This document shows positions 7,301 through 15,738 of a stretch of 32,092 bases of DNA, one piece after another. This DNA comes from Flavobacteriaceae bacterium (GTDB taxonomy: Bacteria; Bacteroidota; Bacteroidia; Flavobacteriales; Flavobacteriaceae): positions 1 to 32,092 of the forward strand of contig JAHQVM010000057.1 in assembly GCA_019634365.1 (NCBI GenBank), written 5' to 3'. How positions within the stretch are numbered: position 1 is the stretch's first letter; each line of letters opens with the position of its first letter. A program made the position numbers and the translations under genes. The notes below the pieces were generated by a model that was given only the letters and a program-made list of their open reading frames with translations, did not search any database and was not told where the DNA came from.

Positions 7301-9993
7301 AGGATACGATGGTGCCCACAGCAAGCTGTCAAGATATTACCATACCATTGGATGCTTCGGGATCCGCTACTATAACCCCTGCAGATATTGATGGAGGCTC
7401 CAGCGATAACTGTAGTTTTAATGGCAGTGTTACCCCCAATACGTTCTCCTGCACAGACATTGGTCCCAATACCGTTACCTATATGCTCACAGATGGATCA
7501 GGAAACACTTCCTCCTGTTCGGCCATTGTTACTGTTGTGGACAACATCTTTCCCACAGCTACTTGTCAAGACCTAATAATTCAACTGGATAGTAACGGAA
7601 TGGCATCCATTTCCGTCAACGATATCGATAATGGATCATTCGACAATTGCAGCATTGCCAATGCTAACATAGATATTACGAATTTCAATTGCGCCGATAT
7701 CGGAAGCAATGCCGTTACACTAACCGTAACCGATCCTTCGGGAAATACCTCAACCTGTGTGGCTTCCGTAACCGTTGAAGACCCTATTGCACCCAATATA
7801 ATCTGTCAAGACATTACTGTACAATTGGATGCTACTGGGATAGCTACCATTACCGCTGGCGATATAGATGGCGGAAGCACTGATGCATGCGGTATTGTAA
7901 GCACGTCAATCGATATCACCGAATTCGATTGTAATGATATTGGAACAAATCCCGTCACACTTACAGTAGTAGATACGAATGGCAATATCTCCAATTGTGT
8001 GGCCTTGGTCACAGTTGAAGACACCATAGCCCCTTCGACAATTTGCCAAGATATAACCATACAGCTCGACACCGATGGTATGGCCAGCATAACCGTGGAC
8101 GATATTGATAATGGCAGCACTGATGCCTGTGGTATTGTTAGCACTTCTATTGACATTATGGATTTTGATTGTACCGATGTCGGCACCAATACAGTCACTT
8201 TAACCGTTACCGACATTCATGGTAATACTTCAACTTGTTCCGCCACAGTAACCGTTGAAGACACCAATACAACCACTGCAATATGCCAAGACATTACTAT
8301 TCAATTAGATACTAACGGCATGGCCAGTATTGTAGCCGATGATGTAGATGGGGGAAGTGTTGCCGCCTGCAGCTCAGCCAATCTTGCCATAGACATTACC
8401 GATTTCACCTGTGCAAACGTTGGTGATAATACAGTTACATTAACCGTAACCGATGTAAATGGCAACACCTCTACCTGTACGGCTCTTGTAACCGTAGAAG
8501 ATACCATTGCTCCAACCATATTATGCCAAGATATTACGGTACAATTGGATGAAACTGGAATAGCAAACATAGCAGCTACCGATATAGATAATGGAAGTAC
8601 AGATGCCTGTGGTATTGCCAATACTACCATCGATATAACTAATTTCGATTGTAACGACCTTGGAGAAAATACAGTAACCCTAACGGCAACCGATATCAAT
8701 GGCAATATCGCTAGTTGCCAAGCAACAGTTACCGTTGAAGATAGGATTGCACCCACAGTGCAATGCCAAGATATAACCGTGCAATTGGATGAAAATGGGA
8801 TGGTCAGCATTACGGCGGATCTAATAGACAATGCCAGTTCAGATGCTTGTGGTATAGCCAATAGGAGTATCGATCTGTCAAATTTTGACTGCAGTAATTT
8901 AGGGGCCAATTCGGTAGAACTAACCATTACAGATGCTAATGGAAATTTGGCTAGCTGCTATGCAACCGTATGGGTTGAAGACACTATAGCTCCCATAGTA
9001 AATTGCGAAAATTTGGTAATTGAATTGGATGCTAATGGAATGGCCACCATAGATCCTTCCGATTTGGAAAGTGAAATTTCGGATGCTTGCGGTATAGCAA
9101 CTATGACATTGGATAAATCGACTTTTGATTGCGCGGATCTGGGTGAAAACAATATTGCACTTACCGTTTCAGATGATTCGGGCAACACAACTACTTGTAC
9201 GGCAATTGTTACTATCGTTGACACTATTGCGCCGATTATCAATTGCAGCAATGTCACAGTTCCGTTAAATGCCGAAGGCTACGCAACGATTACTCCAGAA
9301 TATCTGGCTAGCATTTCCGACAACTGTGGTATTGCTTCGACCTCCTTGGATATTTTCGAATTTGATTGCTCCGATGTTGGAGTTCCTATTTCCGTTCAAA
9401 TATTTGCGGAGGACATAAATGGAAATACGGCTACTTGTAGTGCCCAGATTTCTGTAGTGGACAATCTTCCCCCCGTTTTGAGCTGCCCTTCAGATCCTGT
9501 TGTGGAACTGCCTCCGGGTGTTTCGGTGTATGAACTACCTGATTATGTTGGAATCGGGATGTTCTCTGCCCAAGACAACTGCTCTGATAGTGTTAGAACC
9601 CTGGGGCAATATCCCGCTCCCGGCACACCACTTACCGAAGGTGTACATATCGTTTCCATTGTAACGATTGACAATAATGGTGAATTCGATCGGTGTCTCT
9701 TCGAATTGACTTTGATCAATACTACTATAGAAGAGGATATGCCGAATATTTTGGGAAGCCTCGTATTATACCCGAATCCTACCAATGATCGATTCTTTTT
9801 ATCGAATGAACTTTCGTTGCAGTTAGATGATCTTCGCATTTACGACATCACAGGGCGATTGGTAAAGGAAGTACCTCTTAACGGAACTGGGATTCTAACA
9901 CCCATAGATGTAACCGAATTGGCCTCTGCCACCTATCTTATTGTGATTAGTGCAGGGGATGATCAGTTTACAAGACAACTTATTAAGGAATAG
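4393..9993 (+). CDS. Giant T9SS-secreted adhesin-like protein with HYR-like repeats and LamG domain
   Basis: An 1866-residue secreted protein. Layout: signal peptide (about 1-25); one Cys-containing repeat unit (37-113); a domain of about 200 residues with no name I can give (about 130-338); another repeat-like unit (341-412); an HYR domain whose first half (412-452) and second half (682-735) flank a LamG/concanavalin-like domain (about 455-680, with WHHVA and EIDEVRIW motifs); twelve tandem units of about 80 residues (739-1697); a final HYR-like unit; and a C-terminal type A T9SS sorting domain (about 1790-1866, beginning LVLYPNPTND). HYR and LamG domains are typical of extracellular adhesion and carbohydrate binding, and the T9SS tail predicts export across the outer membrane and surface attachment or release. 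A role in adhesion or polysaccharide binding is inference. Confidence 0.92.
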   Translation: MKKRLLLWLCFLTISATSISYNGSAHWIENVTTPDAVCTDITVYLDTNGMASIVASDVDGGSSDPDGIASLSIDISNFDCSTIGTNSVTLTVTDVLGNSATCTATVTVEDIIGPTFNIAGPPAGLPAPPTSILSTVTEAQFFGILYDLDIPSPAGFSTGIPYITDNSGVTGIDPDRIAYYMELDGEWVWASMSDFTGGDLVAMGVPNSTSNPARYANIVSDMNINTNSPNITPAMGINTGNVEIWYRNYSTNADQNIGGSGTNYDLDDRFSNSGSYGSFQVHNHGAGETLFALNRFNSTSGNVDIGIGNSPAGNPDYTSEQNGASFTDRRLLILVSDPIVPEITIPLDATGFASISITDFTVSASDNCGTATLSLSQTAFTCSDLGANQIKISATDDYGNSTTIDAIVNVEDITPPAITCPADITVSNDPGSCDAYVTVPVPTITDECITHEAAMNFDGSNDYMLSYIDATSTDFTMEAWFKANSSVGGFRTIICWQKTGRNHETSLAVANTGVLRLGQFDYQPPTRFQEIIGTTNVRDDQWHHVAAVKSGDDWTLYLDGVAEGTLTLHPNNSSFSGLTDLRVGNIQFNGGGRGEHFNGEIDEVRIWDIPLTQAQIQTNMNVSLTGNETGLKTLFNFNEGIACADNSGFTTINDKVSGAVGTLFNFDGLDGSLGCDSNFTDTLLPPIVITNDNNNTEDASGTYPVGTTTVAWTITDLNGNSSVCSVNVTVEDTELPVAACQDFTAQLDATGTASVSATDVDNGSTDNCGIASTTLDIISFDCSDIGANTITMSVTDPSGNISTCTSIITVEDNIAPTALCQDITVQLDATGSVSISDSDIDNGSYDNCSFTSTITPNTFSCANIGVNTVTYTLTDSSGNSTTCNALVTVEDTVAPATICQDITIQLDSSGMASITATEVDGGSTDACGIASSTIDILDFDCDDIGINTITLTITDVNGNTSSCIAQVTVEDTMVPTASCQDITIPLDASGSATITPADIDGGSSDNCSFNGSVTPNTFSCTDIGPNTVTYMLTDGSGNTSSCSAIVTVVDNIFPTATCQDLIIQLDSNGMASISVNDIDNGSFDNCSIANANIDITNFNCADIGSNAVTLTVTDPSGNTSTCVASVTVEDPIAPNIICQDITVQLDATGIATITAGDIDGGSTDACGIVSTSIDITEFDCNDIGTNPVTLTVVDTNGNISNCVALVTVEDTIAPSTICQDITIQLDTDGMASITVDDIDNGSTDACGIVSTSIDIMDFDCTDVGTNTVTLTVTDIHGNTSTCSATVTVEDTNTTTAICQDITIQLDTNGMASIVADDVDGGSVAACSSANLAIDITDFTCANVGDNTVTLTVTDVNGNTSTCTALVTVEDTIAPTILCQDITVQLDETGIANIAATDIDNGSTDACGIANTTIDITNFDCNDLGENTVTLTATDINGNIASCQATVTVEDRIAPTVQCQDITVQLDENGMVSITADLIDNASSDACGIANRSIDLSNFDCSNLGANSVELTITDANGNLASCYATVWVEDTIAPIVNCENLVIELDANGMATIDPSDLESEISDACGIATMTLDKSTFDCADLGENNIALTVSDDSGNTTTCTAIVTIVDTIAPIINCSNVTVPLNAEGYATITPEYLASISDNCGIASTSLDIFEFDCSDVGVPISVQIFAEDINGNTATCSAQISVVDNLPPVLSCPSDPVVELPPGVSVYELPDYVGIGMFSAQDNCSDSVRTLGQYPAPGTPLTEGVHIVSIVTIDNNGEFDRCLFELTLINTTIEEDMPNILGSLVLYPNPTNDRFFLSNELSLQLDDLRIYDITGRLVKEVPLNGTGILTPIDVTELASATYLIVISAGDDQFTRQLIKE
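6610..9483 (+). repeat. Twelve tandem 237-240 bp coding repeats
   Basis: The first Cys codon of each unit falls at 6610, 6850, 7087, 7327, 7564, 7804, 8044, 8284, 8524, 8764, 9004 and 9244, with the next HYR-like unit at 9484. Ten units are 240 bp and two (starting 6850 and 7327) are 237 bp. Each encodes the pattern CQDIT-LD-G-I-DIDNGSxDxCG-FDC-IG-N-VTLTVTD-NGN-STC-VTVEDxxAP, with four conserved Cys that could form two disulfides. DNA identity between units is moderate, so the array is not freshly amplified. Confidence 0.95.
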
Positions 9994-10012
9994 CTTGCTT
10001 AGTGAAAACAAA

Positions 10013-10038
10013 AAAGCCCAAACTTTCGTTTGGGCTTT
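10013..10038. terminator. Strong hairpin terminator, shared by tRNA-Leu and the adhesin gene
   Basis: A perfect 11-bp stem (AAAGCCCAAAC / GTTTGGGCTTT) with loop TTTC. On the minus strand it follows the tRNA-Leu 3' end by seven bases and is trailed by a T-rich tract, which is the classical intrinsic form. On the plus strand it lies 19 bases after the adhesin stop codon but has only a short T run, so termination in that direction is probably weaker. Confidence 0.85.
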
Positions 10039-10044
10039 GATCTG

Positions 10045-10126
10045 TACTCAAGGTGGGAATCGAACCCACACTCCCGAAGGAACTGGATTTTGAATCCAGC
10101 GCGTCTACCAATTCCGCCACTTGAGC
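10045..10126 (-). tRNA. tRNA-Leu (anticodon CAA)
   Basis: The minus strand folds into a class II tRNA of 82 nt. The acceptor stem is GCTCAAG / CTTGAGT with discriminator A. The D-loop region contains AATTGGTAGACGC, and the anticodon stem CTGGA / TCCAG encloses loop TTCAAAA with anticodon CAA. A long variable arm (TTCCTTCGGGAG) and a T-arm with GTTCGATTC follow. It reads UUG leucine codons. CCA is not encoded. Confidence 0.96.
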
Positions 10127-10138
10127 GTTACGGGACGG

Positions 10139-10167
10139 CAAAAATACATAAATATTTATTAAAACAA
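10139..10167 (-). promoter_or_regulatory. Promoter of tRNA-Leu
   Basis: On the minus strand, TTG (10165-10167) is followed after 18 bases by TATTTTTG (10139-10146), an exact match to the Bacteroidota -33/-7 pattern. The tRNA starts 12 bases downstream of the -7 box. Confidence 0.75.
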
Positions 10168-10214
10168 GGCAATTCCTTTCCTCATTTTTATGAAGAACAC
10201 TCCCCAGTATTTTT

Positions 10215-10222
10215 TACATTTG
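10215..10222 (+). promoter_or_regulatory. Putative -7 promoter element of prs
   Basis: TACATTTG matches the Bacteroidota -7 box TAnnTTTG exactly and lies 28 bases before the prs start. No clear TTG is seen at the -33 distance. Confidence 0.5.
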
Positions 10223-10250
10223 CACCCAACACAACTAAATACCACAAAAC

Positions 10251-11192
10251 ATGTCGCCATCCGTACCAGCTCCTAAAATCTTTGCCTGTAAACAAAGTGA
10301 AATCCTTGCCCAGCTAATCGCCAAATCCTTTGGTGCACCCTTGGGAAATGTCATTACCTCAACCTATAGCGATGGCGAATTTCAGCCCTCTTTCGAGGAA
10401 TCGGTTCGAGGAAGCCGTGTTTTTATTATTGGATCCACTTTCCCAAATAGCGACCACTTGATGGAAATGCTACTCATGCTAGATGCTGCAAAAAGAGCTT
10501 CGGCACGTCATATTACTGCCGTACTTCCTTACTTTGGATGGGCAAGACAGGATAGAAAAGACAAACCTAGGGTTCCTATTGCCGCAAAATTGGTAGCCAA
10601 AATGCTAGAAACTGCAGGTGCGACCCGAATTATCACGATGGACTTACATGCAGATCAGATTCAGGGGTTTTTCGAAAAACCGGTGGACCACTTATTCGCC
10701 TCTACTATTTTCTTACCCTACCTCAAGAATTTGAATTTGGAAAACCTTACCATCGCTTCTCCAGATATGGGAGGATCCAAAAGAGCCTACGCCTATTCCA
10801 AAGCCTTGGAAAGTGATGTTGTGATTTGTTATAAGCAACGAGCCAAGGCCAATGTAATTTCGCATATGGAGCTTATTGGGGATGTGCAAGGAAAGAATGT
10901 AGTATTGGCCGATGACATGGTAGATACTGCAGGAACCCTAACCAAAGCTGCCGATCTTATGATGGAACGTGGGGCGAAAAGCGTACGAGCCATCTGTACG
11001 CATCCTATCCTTTCCGGAAATGCCTACGAGCGCCTGGAAAATTCCAAACTTGAGGAACTCATCGTTACCGACTCTATACCCCTTAAACAGGAGAGTCCTA
11101 AGATCAAGGTACTTAGTTGTGCAAAGTTATTTGCTGATGTAATGCTGAGTGTGCAGCACAACGAAAGTATTGCTTCCAAATTCTTGATGTAA
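10251..11192 (+). CDS. prs: Ribose-phosphate pyrophosphokinase (PRPP synthetase)
   Basis: A 313-residue cytoplasmic enzyme that makes 5-phosphoribosyl 1-diphosphate from ribose 5-phosphate and ATP, for purine, pyrimidine, NAD, His and Trp synthesis. Visible motifs are the ATP-binding region YFGWARQDRKDKPR (94-107), the metal-binding histidine in DLHADQIQGFF (131-141, His133) and the PRPP-binding loop DDMVDTAGT (221-229). Length fits the class I family. The divergent tRNA-Leu lies upstream. In the flavobacterial order I know, rplY, pth and ribF follow directly; here a 3-kb secreted-protein gene lies in between. Confidence 0.97.
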   Translation: MSPSVPAPKIFACKQSEILAQLIAKSFGAPLGNVITSTYSDGEFQPSFEESVRGSRVFIIGSTFPNSDHLMEMLLMLDAAKRASARHITAVLPYFGWARQDRKDKPRVPIAAKLVAKMLETAGATRIITMDLHADQIQGFFEKPVDHLFASTIFLPYLKNLNLENLTIASPDMGGSKRAYAYSKALESDVVICYKQRAKANVISHMELIGDVQGKNVVLADDMVDTAGTLTKAADLMMERGAKSVRAICTHPILSGNAYERLENSKLEELIVTDSIPLKQESPKIKVLSCAKLFADVMLSVQHNESIASKFLM

Positions 11193-11281
11193 ATTTCATG
11201 AAAGTCGGGAATTCTTGGGTTTAGCAACTTTGATCCTGTCTATATATGGCCTACTTTCGCAATGGTTTTATAGATTCATGT

Positions 11282-14281
11282 ATGAAAGTTCTTACTTATC
11301 TCCTTTTAGTAGTTGCAATTCCTTTATGGGCTCAAGATGGAGGCTCACATCCCGATTGGAATGACGTCCCATATAACAACTTAGACTTTGTTGGGCCCAA
11401 TGGAGCCACTAGCGGGTCTCTGGATAACAATGAAGTATACGCCATAGAGTTTCAATCAGATGGAAAGATTCTTGTTGGTGGTGGTTTTACGAACTACAAT
11501 AATTACCCGAGCAGCAAAATTGTTCGTTTGATGGCAGATGGAACCGTGGATTCCAGCTTCCTATCTCCATTAGTAAACGACTTCTTCGGTGCCGTTCGGA
11601 GTATTACACCCTTAGCAGATGGTCGCATTTTGATTACGGGACAATTCTACACCTTCTGTTCTGACGGCAGCCCAGATTGTACACGCAGTGTGCTATTCTT
11701 GAACTCCAATGGTTCCATTGCTACAGACCCAGTTGAGATAACAGCCAACTTATCTCATGACAGCCATCTGCAACCCGATGGGAAAATTTTGGTTGCTGCG
11801 AGCTACAATGGTATCAGTTACGATACCAAGGGAATTACAAGATTTAATAACGACGGTACCGTAGACACCACTTTTGAGCCTACTAATGGATCGAGCACCT
11901 TATTCGATTCCGATGTTCGTAAAATAGGGTTGCAAAGTGACGGGAAAATTGCTTTAGTAGGTGATTTTGATTGGTACAACGGAAACTCAGTGAATAATTT
12001 CATGAGGTTAAATGCCGATGGAACTTTCGATAGTTCATTTGATGTAGATGGTATCGACGCCGAGGTATATACCCTAGAAGTTCTTCCCAACGACGACATC
12101 ATTATTGGCGGCCTTTTTCAGGAGGTAGAAGGAATGGACGTTAATAAATTAGCTAAGTTCGATGCCAATGGAACTTTGGATCCAACCTATTTAGCAAACA
12201 TCACATCACCTTTTAGTCCGGTGAGGGGCTTACAACTTCTGCCTAGCGGAAAACTCATGGTGGTGGGGAACTTTACTTCATATGCGGGTCAAGAATTACG
12301 ACATGTACTCCGTTTAAATGCAGACGGAAGCTTAGACGAAACGTATTTCACAACCGCTTTCCCTGGCGGCACTGTAATTGAGGTTTCCCTTACTCCCTCT
12401 GGCAAACTAATCTATGGTGGAGAATTTGAAAGCTATCAAGGCTCTCCAAGAAAATACTTAGTGCAAACCTTCGAAGATGGAATTCTCGATGCCAGTTTTA
12501 ATCCTGCTATTGGTGCCAATGGATCGATCCGGGAAATCATTGTACAGCCTGATGGAAATATTTTGTTAGGAGGTCTCTTCGAAGAATATGGAAGCAGCAC
12601 CAGATTCGGTATGGCTAGAATTTTTCCTGACGGAACCATTGATGCAAACTTTGATCCAGGCACTGGTTTTTTGAATGGAATACTCGGTTTCGAACTACTC
12701 CCAGATGGCAAGATTTTGGCGGCTACCTCTGCCTATTATCTCAGTGACGGCACTATACTACAGGGATTGATTCGTTTAAACTCCAATGGTACACTGGATC
12801 CCAGCTTTCAAAATATCTTTCAACCCGACGAATTTCCAACCCTAGTAAAGGTTCAGGATGATGGAAAAATACTCTTAGGTGGTGGGAATGTGCAAAATTT
12901 ACGATTGAACGCTGATGGTAGCATAGATACCACTTTTAATAGTCCGTTACCTGGATTCAGCATACGAGGCATCTCCATCCAGCCCGATGGAAAAATCATC
13001 TATACGGGGCAGTTTGATAGTTACGGAACAAATCCCAGCAGGGACATCGTGCGAATCTTTCCCGATGGAACTTTCGACGCATCCTTCGATGTCGGCAACG
13101 GTTCCTCCAACTATTTGCTCGATGCTCTAGTACGTCCTGATGGCAAAATAGTTGTCTGCGGAAATACAGGGTCTTTCGATGGACAGGATGTTGGAAACCT
13201 TTTTCAATTAAATAGTGATGGTTCCTTAGACACCTCTTTTTTCAACAGTGAAATTGTATCCGAAATGAGAGAGGCCAAATTAACTTCAGACGGGCAAATC
13301 ATCGCTGGTGGGCGTTTATTTAGCGCAGATGGCCACCCCACGGATGGCGTCGTAAGACTCAATAATGATGGAACCGTAGATACTACATTTCAAATAGATG
13401 ATTTGGACGAACGCCTTGTTTATGCCATCGATATCGATACCAATGGGGACCTTGTCATGGGAGGTAATTTTACCCAGATGAATGGATTTCATAAAGGACG
13501 AATCAACAGGGTTTCCATGAATTCCAGTACTTCCGATAGTGATGGGGATGGAGTTCCCGATACAGATGATGCAGATCCTAACGACCCTACTATTTGTCAG
13601 GACACAGATGCAGATGGATGTGATGATTGCACCAATACTGGTGCAAATGGTTCTGGAGGTGATCCTGATGATGATGGTGACGACTTCGATGGAGACGGCT
13701 TATGCGACTTCGGTGATGACGACGATGATAACGATGGCACTCCGGATGTGGATGATGCTTTCCCATTCGATCCTAGCGAAGATACCGACACAGATGGCGA
13801 CGGTGTTGGAAACAATGCGGATACGGATGACGATGGTGATGGACAAACAGATAGCGATGAAACCACCTGTGGTTCGGATCCTTTAGACCCTACAGATGTT
13901 TCTCCCGACCTTGATCAAGACTCTATTCCAGATTGCGTGGATTTAGATATTGATGGGGATGGTTATTCCAATGATGAAGAAATTGCGTGTGGAAGTGATC
14001 CCCTGGATCCCGATGAAGACTGTAGCACTTTATCCATTAGCGAAACTGGCACCATACCCTTCACAATATTCCCTAACCCAAGCCATGGAATTACTGAGAT
14101 GATTTTTGATGTCCCAGTTTCCCGTATTGATGTATTCGATATCCATGGGAAGAAGCTGATCACTTACGTACCAGATTCAAAACAGTTCCAGCTTAATTTA
14201 GAACATTTAAATTCAGGCACATACCTTTTAAAAATGGAGGTTGACGGCAATTTTTTCACCCGACAAATTATATTGAAATAG
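11282..14281 (+). CDS. Delta-60 repeat, thrombospondin type 3 repeat, T9SS-secreted protein
   Basis: A 999-residue secreted protein. I place the start at the ATG at 11282, because it begins directly with a signal peptide (Met-Lys, hydrophobic core, Trp-Ala-Gln cleavage site); the in-frame ATG at 11246 would add 12 poorly fitting residues. About 14 delta-60 repeats of roughly 50 residues follow (pattern xDGKIxxGGxF then NxDGTxDxSF), probably forming a beta-propeller-like fold. A block of DxDxDG-rich thrombospondin type 3 calcium-binding repeats (about residues 750-915) comes next, then a type A T9SS sorting domain (about 919-999, with FPNPSHG and a final Gln-Ile-Ile-Leu-Lys). It lies between prs and rplY. 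A surface or extracellular binding role is likely; the ligand is unknown. Confidence 0.9.
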   Translation: MKVLTYLLLVVAIPLWAQDGGSHPDWNDVPYNNLDFVGPNGATSGSLDNNEVYAIEFQSDGKILVGGGFTNYNNYPSSKIVRLMADGTVDSSFLSPLVNDFFGAVRSITPLADGRILITGQFYTFCSDGSPDCTRSVLFLNSNGSIATDPVEITANLSHDSHLQPDGKILVAASYNGISYDTKGITRFNNDGTVDTTFEPTNGSSTLFDSDVRKIGLQSDGKIALVGDFDWYNGNSVNNFMRLNADGTFDSSFDVDGIDAEVYTLEVLPNDDIIIGGLFQEVEGMDVNKLAKFDANGTLDPTYLANITSPFSPVRGLQLLPSGKLMVVGNFTSYAGQELRHVLRLNADGSLDETYFTTAFPGGTVIEVSLTPSGKLIYGGEFESYQGSPRKYLVQTFEDGILDASFNPAIGANGSIREIIVQPDGNILLGGLFEEYGSSTRFGMARIFPDGTIDANFDPGTGFLNGILGFELLPDGKILAATSAYYLSDGTILQGLIRLNSNGTLDPSFQNIFQPDEFPTLVKVQDDGKILLGGGNVQNLRLNADGSIDTTFNSPLPGFSIRGISIQPDGKIIYTGQFDSYGTNPSRDIVRIFPDGTFDASFDVGNGSSNYLLDALVRPDGKIVVCGNTGSFDGQDVGNLFQLNSDGSLDTSFFNSEIVSEMREAKLTSDGQIIAGGRLFSADGHPTDGVVRLNNDGTVDTTFQIDDLDERLVYAIDIDTNGDLVMGGNFTQMNGFHKGRINRVSMNSSTSDSDGDGVPDTDDADPNDPTICQDTDADGCDDCTNTGANGSGGDPDDDGDDFDGDGLCDFGDDDDDNDGTPDVDDAFPFDPSEDTDTDGDGVGNNADTDDDGDGQTDSDETTCGSDPLDPTDVSPDLDQDSIPDCVDLDIDGDGYSNDEEIACGSDPLDPDEDCSTLSISETGTIPFTIFPNPSHGITEMIFDVPVSRIDVFDIHGKKLITYVPDSKQFQLNLEHLNSGTYLLKMEVDGNFFTRQIILK

Positions 14282-14329
14282 ACCCCACAAAAACATGGGT
14301 GATAACTTTCTGTTTTACACTCAATTTAA

Positions 14330-14337
14330 TATATTTG
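14330..14337 (+). promoter_or_regulatory. Putative -7 promoter element of rplY
   Basis: TATATTTG matches TAnnTTTG exactly, 45 bases before the rplY start and directly before a terminator-like hairpin. It is the only such box between the delta-60 gene and rplY. Confidence 0.5.
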
Positions 14338-14339
14338 CA

Positions 14340-14366
14340 GCCGCTTTACAAAGAAGCGGCTTTTTT
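14340..14366 (+). terminator. Terminator-like hairpin in front of rplY
   Basis: Stem GCCGCTT / AAGCGGC with a seven-base loop, then six T. It could end transcription of the delta-60 gene. Because it begins about three bases after the rplY -7 box, it could also be an attenuator at the very 5' end of the rplY transcript. The sequence alone does not decide between these. Confidence 0.65.
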
Positions 14367-14382
14367 AATTTAAAACAGTACA

Positions 14383-15027
14383 ATGAAATCAATTACAATC
14401 AACGGATCTCAAAGAGAAAGCGTGGGCAAGGCATCGACCAAAGCCTTACGTAATGCTGGAAAGGTTCCCTGCGTTGTTTACGGAGGCGAAGCACCTATAC
14501 ACTTTTCGGCAGACGAAATTGCATTTAAAGACTTGGTGTACACTCCAAACGTACACACAGTTGTAATTTCATTAGAAGACGGAACAAAGGTAGAATGTAT
14601 TCTTCAAGACATTCAATTTCACCCAGTAACCGACCGCATCCTTCACGTAGATTTCTACCAAATCTTCGATGACAAGGAAGTAACCATGAACATTCCAGTA
14701 AAACTTACCGGAAATTCACGTGGTGTTAGAAACGGTGGTGTATTGCGTATCGTAAACCGTAAACTTCGTGTAAAGGCATTGCCAAAGGATTTACCCGATT
14801 TTATCGAAGCCGATATTACGGAAATGAAAATTGGAGCGAAAATGTATGTAACTGCTATTGAGCAAGAGAAATTCCAAATCCAACATTCGGACAACACAGT
14901 AATCTGTCAGGTGAGAACTTCACGTACCGCAGTGGCCGATGAAGATGAGGATGAAGATGAAGAAGGAGCAGAAGGAACAGAAGCCGGTGCAGAAGCTCCA
15001 GCAGCTGAGGCTCCAGCGGAAGAATAA
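14383..15027 (+). CDS. rplY: 50S ribosomal protein L25/general stress protein Ctc
   Basis: A 214-residue protein of the long L25 (TL5/Ctc) type that binds 5S rRNA in the central protuberance of the ribosome. The N-terminal L25 domain (about 1-95) shows the conserved core with VPCVVYGG (28-35) and LHVDFYQI (88-95). The C-terminal TL5 beta domain (about 98-180) follows. The protein ends in a low-complexity acidic tail (runs of Asp, Glu, Ala and Pro, about 185-214), common in Bacteroidota. It is followed by a strong terminator and then pth. Confidence 0.97.
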   Translation: MKSITINGSQRESVGKASTKALRNAGKVPCVVYGGEAPIHFSADEIAFKDLVYTPNVHTVVISLEDGTKVECILQDIQFHPVTDRILHVDFYQIFDDKEVTMNIPVKLTGNSRGVRNGGVLRIVNRKLRVKALPKDLPDFIEADITEMKIGAKMYVTAIEQEKFQIQHSDNTVICQVRTSRTAVADEDEDEDEEGAEGTEAGAEAPAAEAPAEE

Positions 15028-15046
15028 ATTTCTATCCCGATATCAT

Positions 15047-15079
15047 AAAAAAGCATCCTGTGTTCGGGATGCTTTTTTT
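15047..15079 (+). terminator. Rho-independent terminator after rplY
   Basis: Stem AAAAAAGCATCC / GGATGCTTTTTT with a loop of about eight bases and a run of seven T. It lies 20 bases after the rplY stop codon, and pth must therefore have its own promoter or rely on read-through. Confidence 0.88.
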
Positions 15080-15104
15080 ATTTTTACGAAAAATACAGGA
15101 AGGA

Positions 15105-15737
15105 ATGCTATCCTTTTTTAGATCACTTTTTGTTTCAAGAAAAAGCGAACCCTACACCACAGGCGATCCTATGAAAAAATTCCTCATTGCCGGTTTGGGC
15201 AATATTGGTCCTAAGTACGAGAATACCCGACACAATATCGGCTTCAAGGTATTGGACCATATGGCCAGTGAAAACGATCTTACCTGGGAAACGGTTAAGT
15301 TGGGGGACGTTACAACCCACAAGAAGAAGGGACGCACTTTTTTGTTCTTGAAGCCCAGTACTTATATGAACCTAAGCGGCAAAGCCGTAAAATACTGGTT
15401 GGACAAGGAAAAAATACCCTTGGAAAATTTATTGGTGGTTACCGACGACCTCAACCTCCCCTTTGGCACCCTTCGGGTAAAGGGCAAGGGAAGTGATGGC
15501 GGACACAATGGACTGAAGGATATTCAGCATGTACTTCAAACCACCAAATATGCGCGCTTTCGTTTTGGGATTAGCGATACATTTAGCAAAGGAAGACAGG
15601 TGGATTATGTGTTGGGACAATGGAGCGAAGATGAAACATCCCAATTGAAAGAACGACTGGACACAGCAGCCAAAATTGTTGAATCATTCGGATTGGCTGG
15701 CTTACAAAATACCATGAACTCCTATAACGGAAAATAA
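15105..15737 (+). CDS. pth: Peptidyl-tRNA hydrolase
   Basis: A 210-residue enzyme that releases tRNA from peptidyl-tRNA dropped from ribosomes. The core begins at the second Met (MKKFLIAGLGNIGP) and includes NTRHNIGF with the catalytic His, PSTYMNLSGK, and VVTDDLNLPFG with the conserved Asp, then GSDGGHNGLK. I chose the ATG at 15105: it is preceded by a purine-rich stretch (GGAAGGA), and its 22-residue basic extension is of a kind I recall in flavobacterial members. The ATG at 15171 would give a core-length protein. The open frame further upstream enters the rplY terminator. It is separated from ribF by one base. Confidence 0.93.
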   Translation: MLSFFRSLFVSRKSEPYTTGDPMKKFLIAGLGNIGPKYENTRHNIGFKVLDHMASENDLTWETVKLGDVTTHKKKGRTFLFLKPSTYMNLSGKAVKYWLDKEKIPLENLLVVTDDLNLPFGTLRVKGKGSDGGHNGLKDIQHVLQTTKYARFRFGISDTFSKGRQVDYVLGQWSEDETSQLKERLDTAAKIVESFGLAGLQNTMNSYNGK

Positions 15738-15738
15738 A

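Noticed and set aside
6610-9483. Tandem DNA repeats as an assembly artefact or recent amplification
   Set aside because: The units are diverged from each other at DNA level and keep one long open frame with conserved Cys, so they are an old, selected protein repeat array.
10030-10317. Plus-strand open frame across the tRNA-Leu and the prs start
   Set aside because: It reads through the tRNA complement and into prs in another frame, so it is not a gene.
11246-11281. Upstream in-frame ATG for the delta-60 protein
   Set aside because: Starting at 11282 gives a standard signal peptide at the very N-terminus; the upstream start would place 12 extra residues with polar and charged side chains before it.
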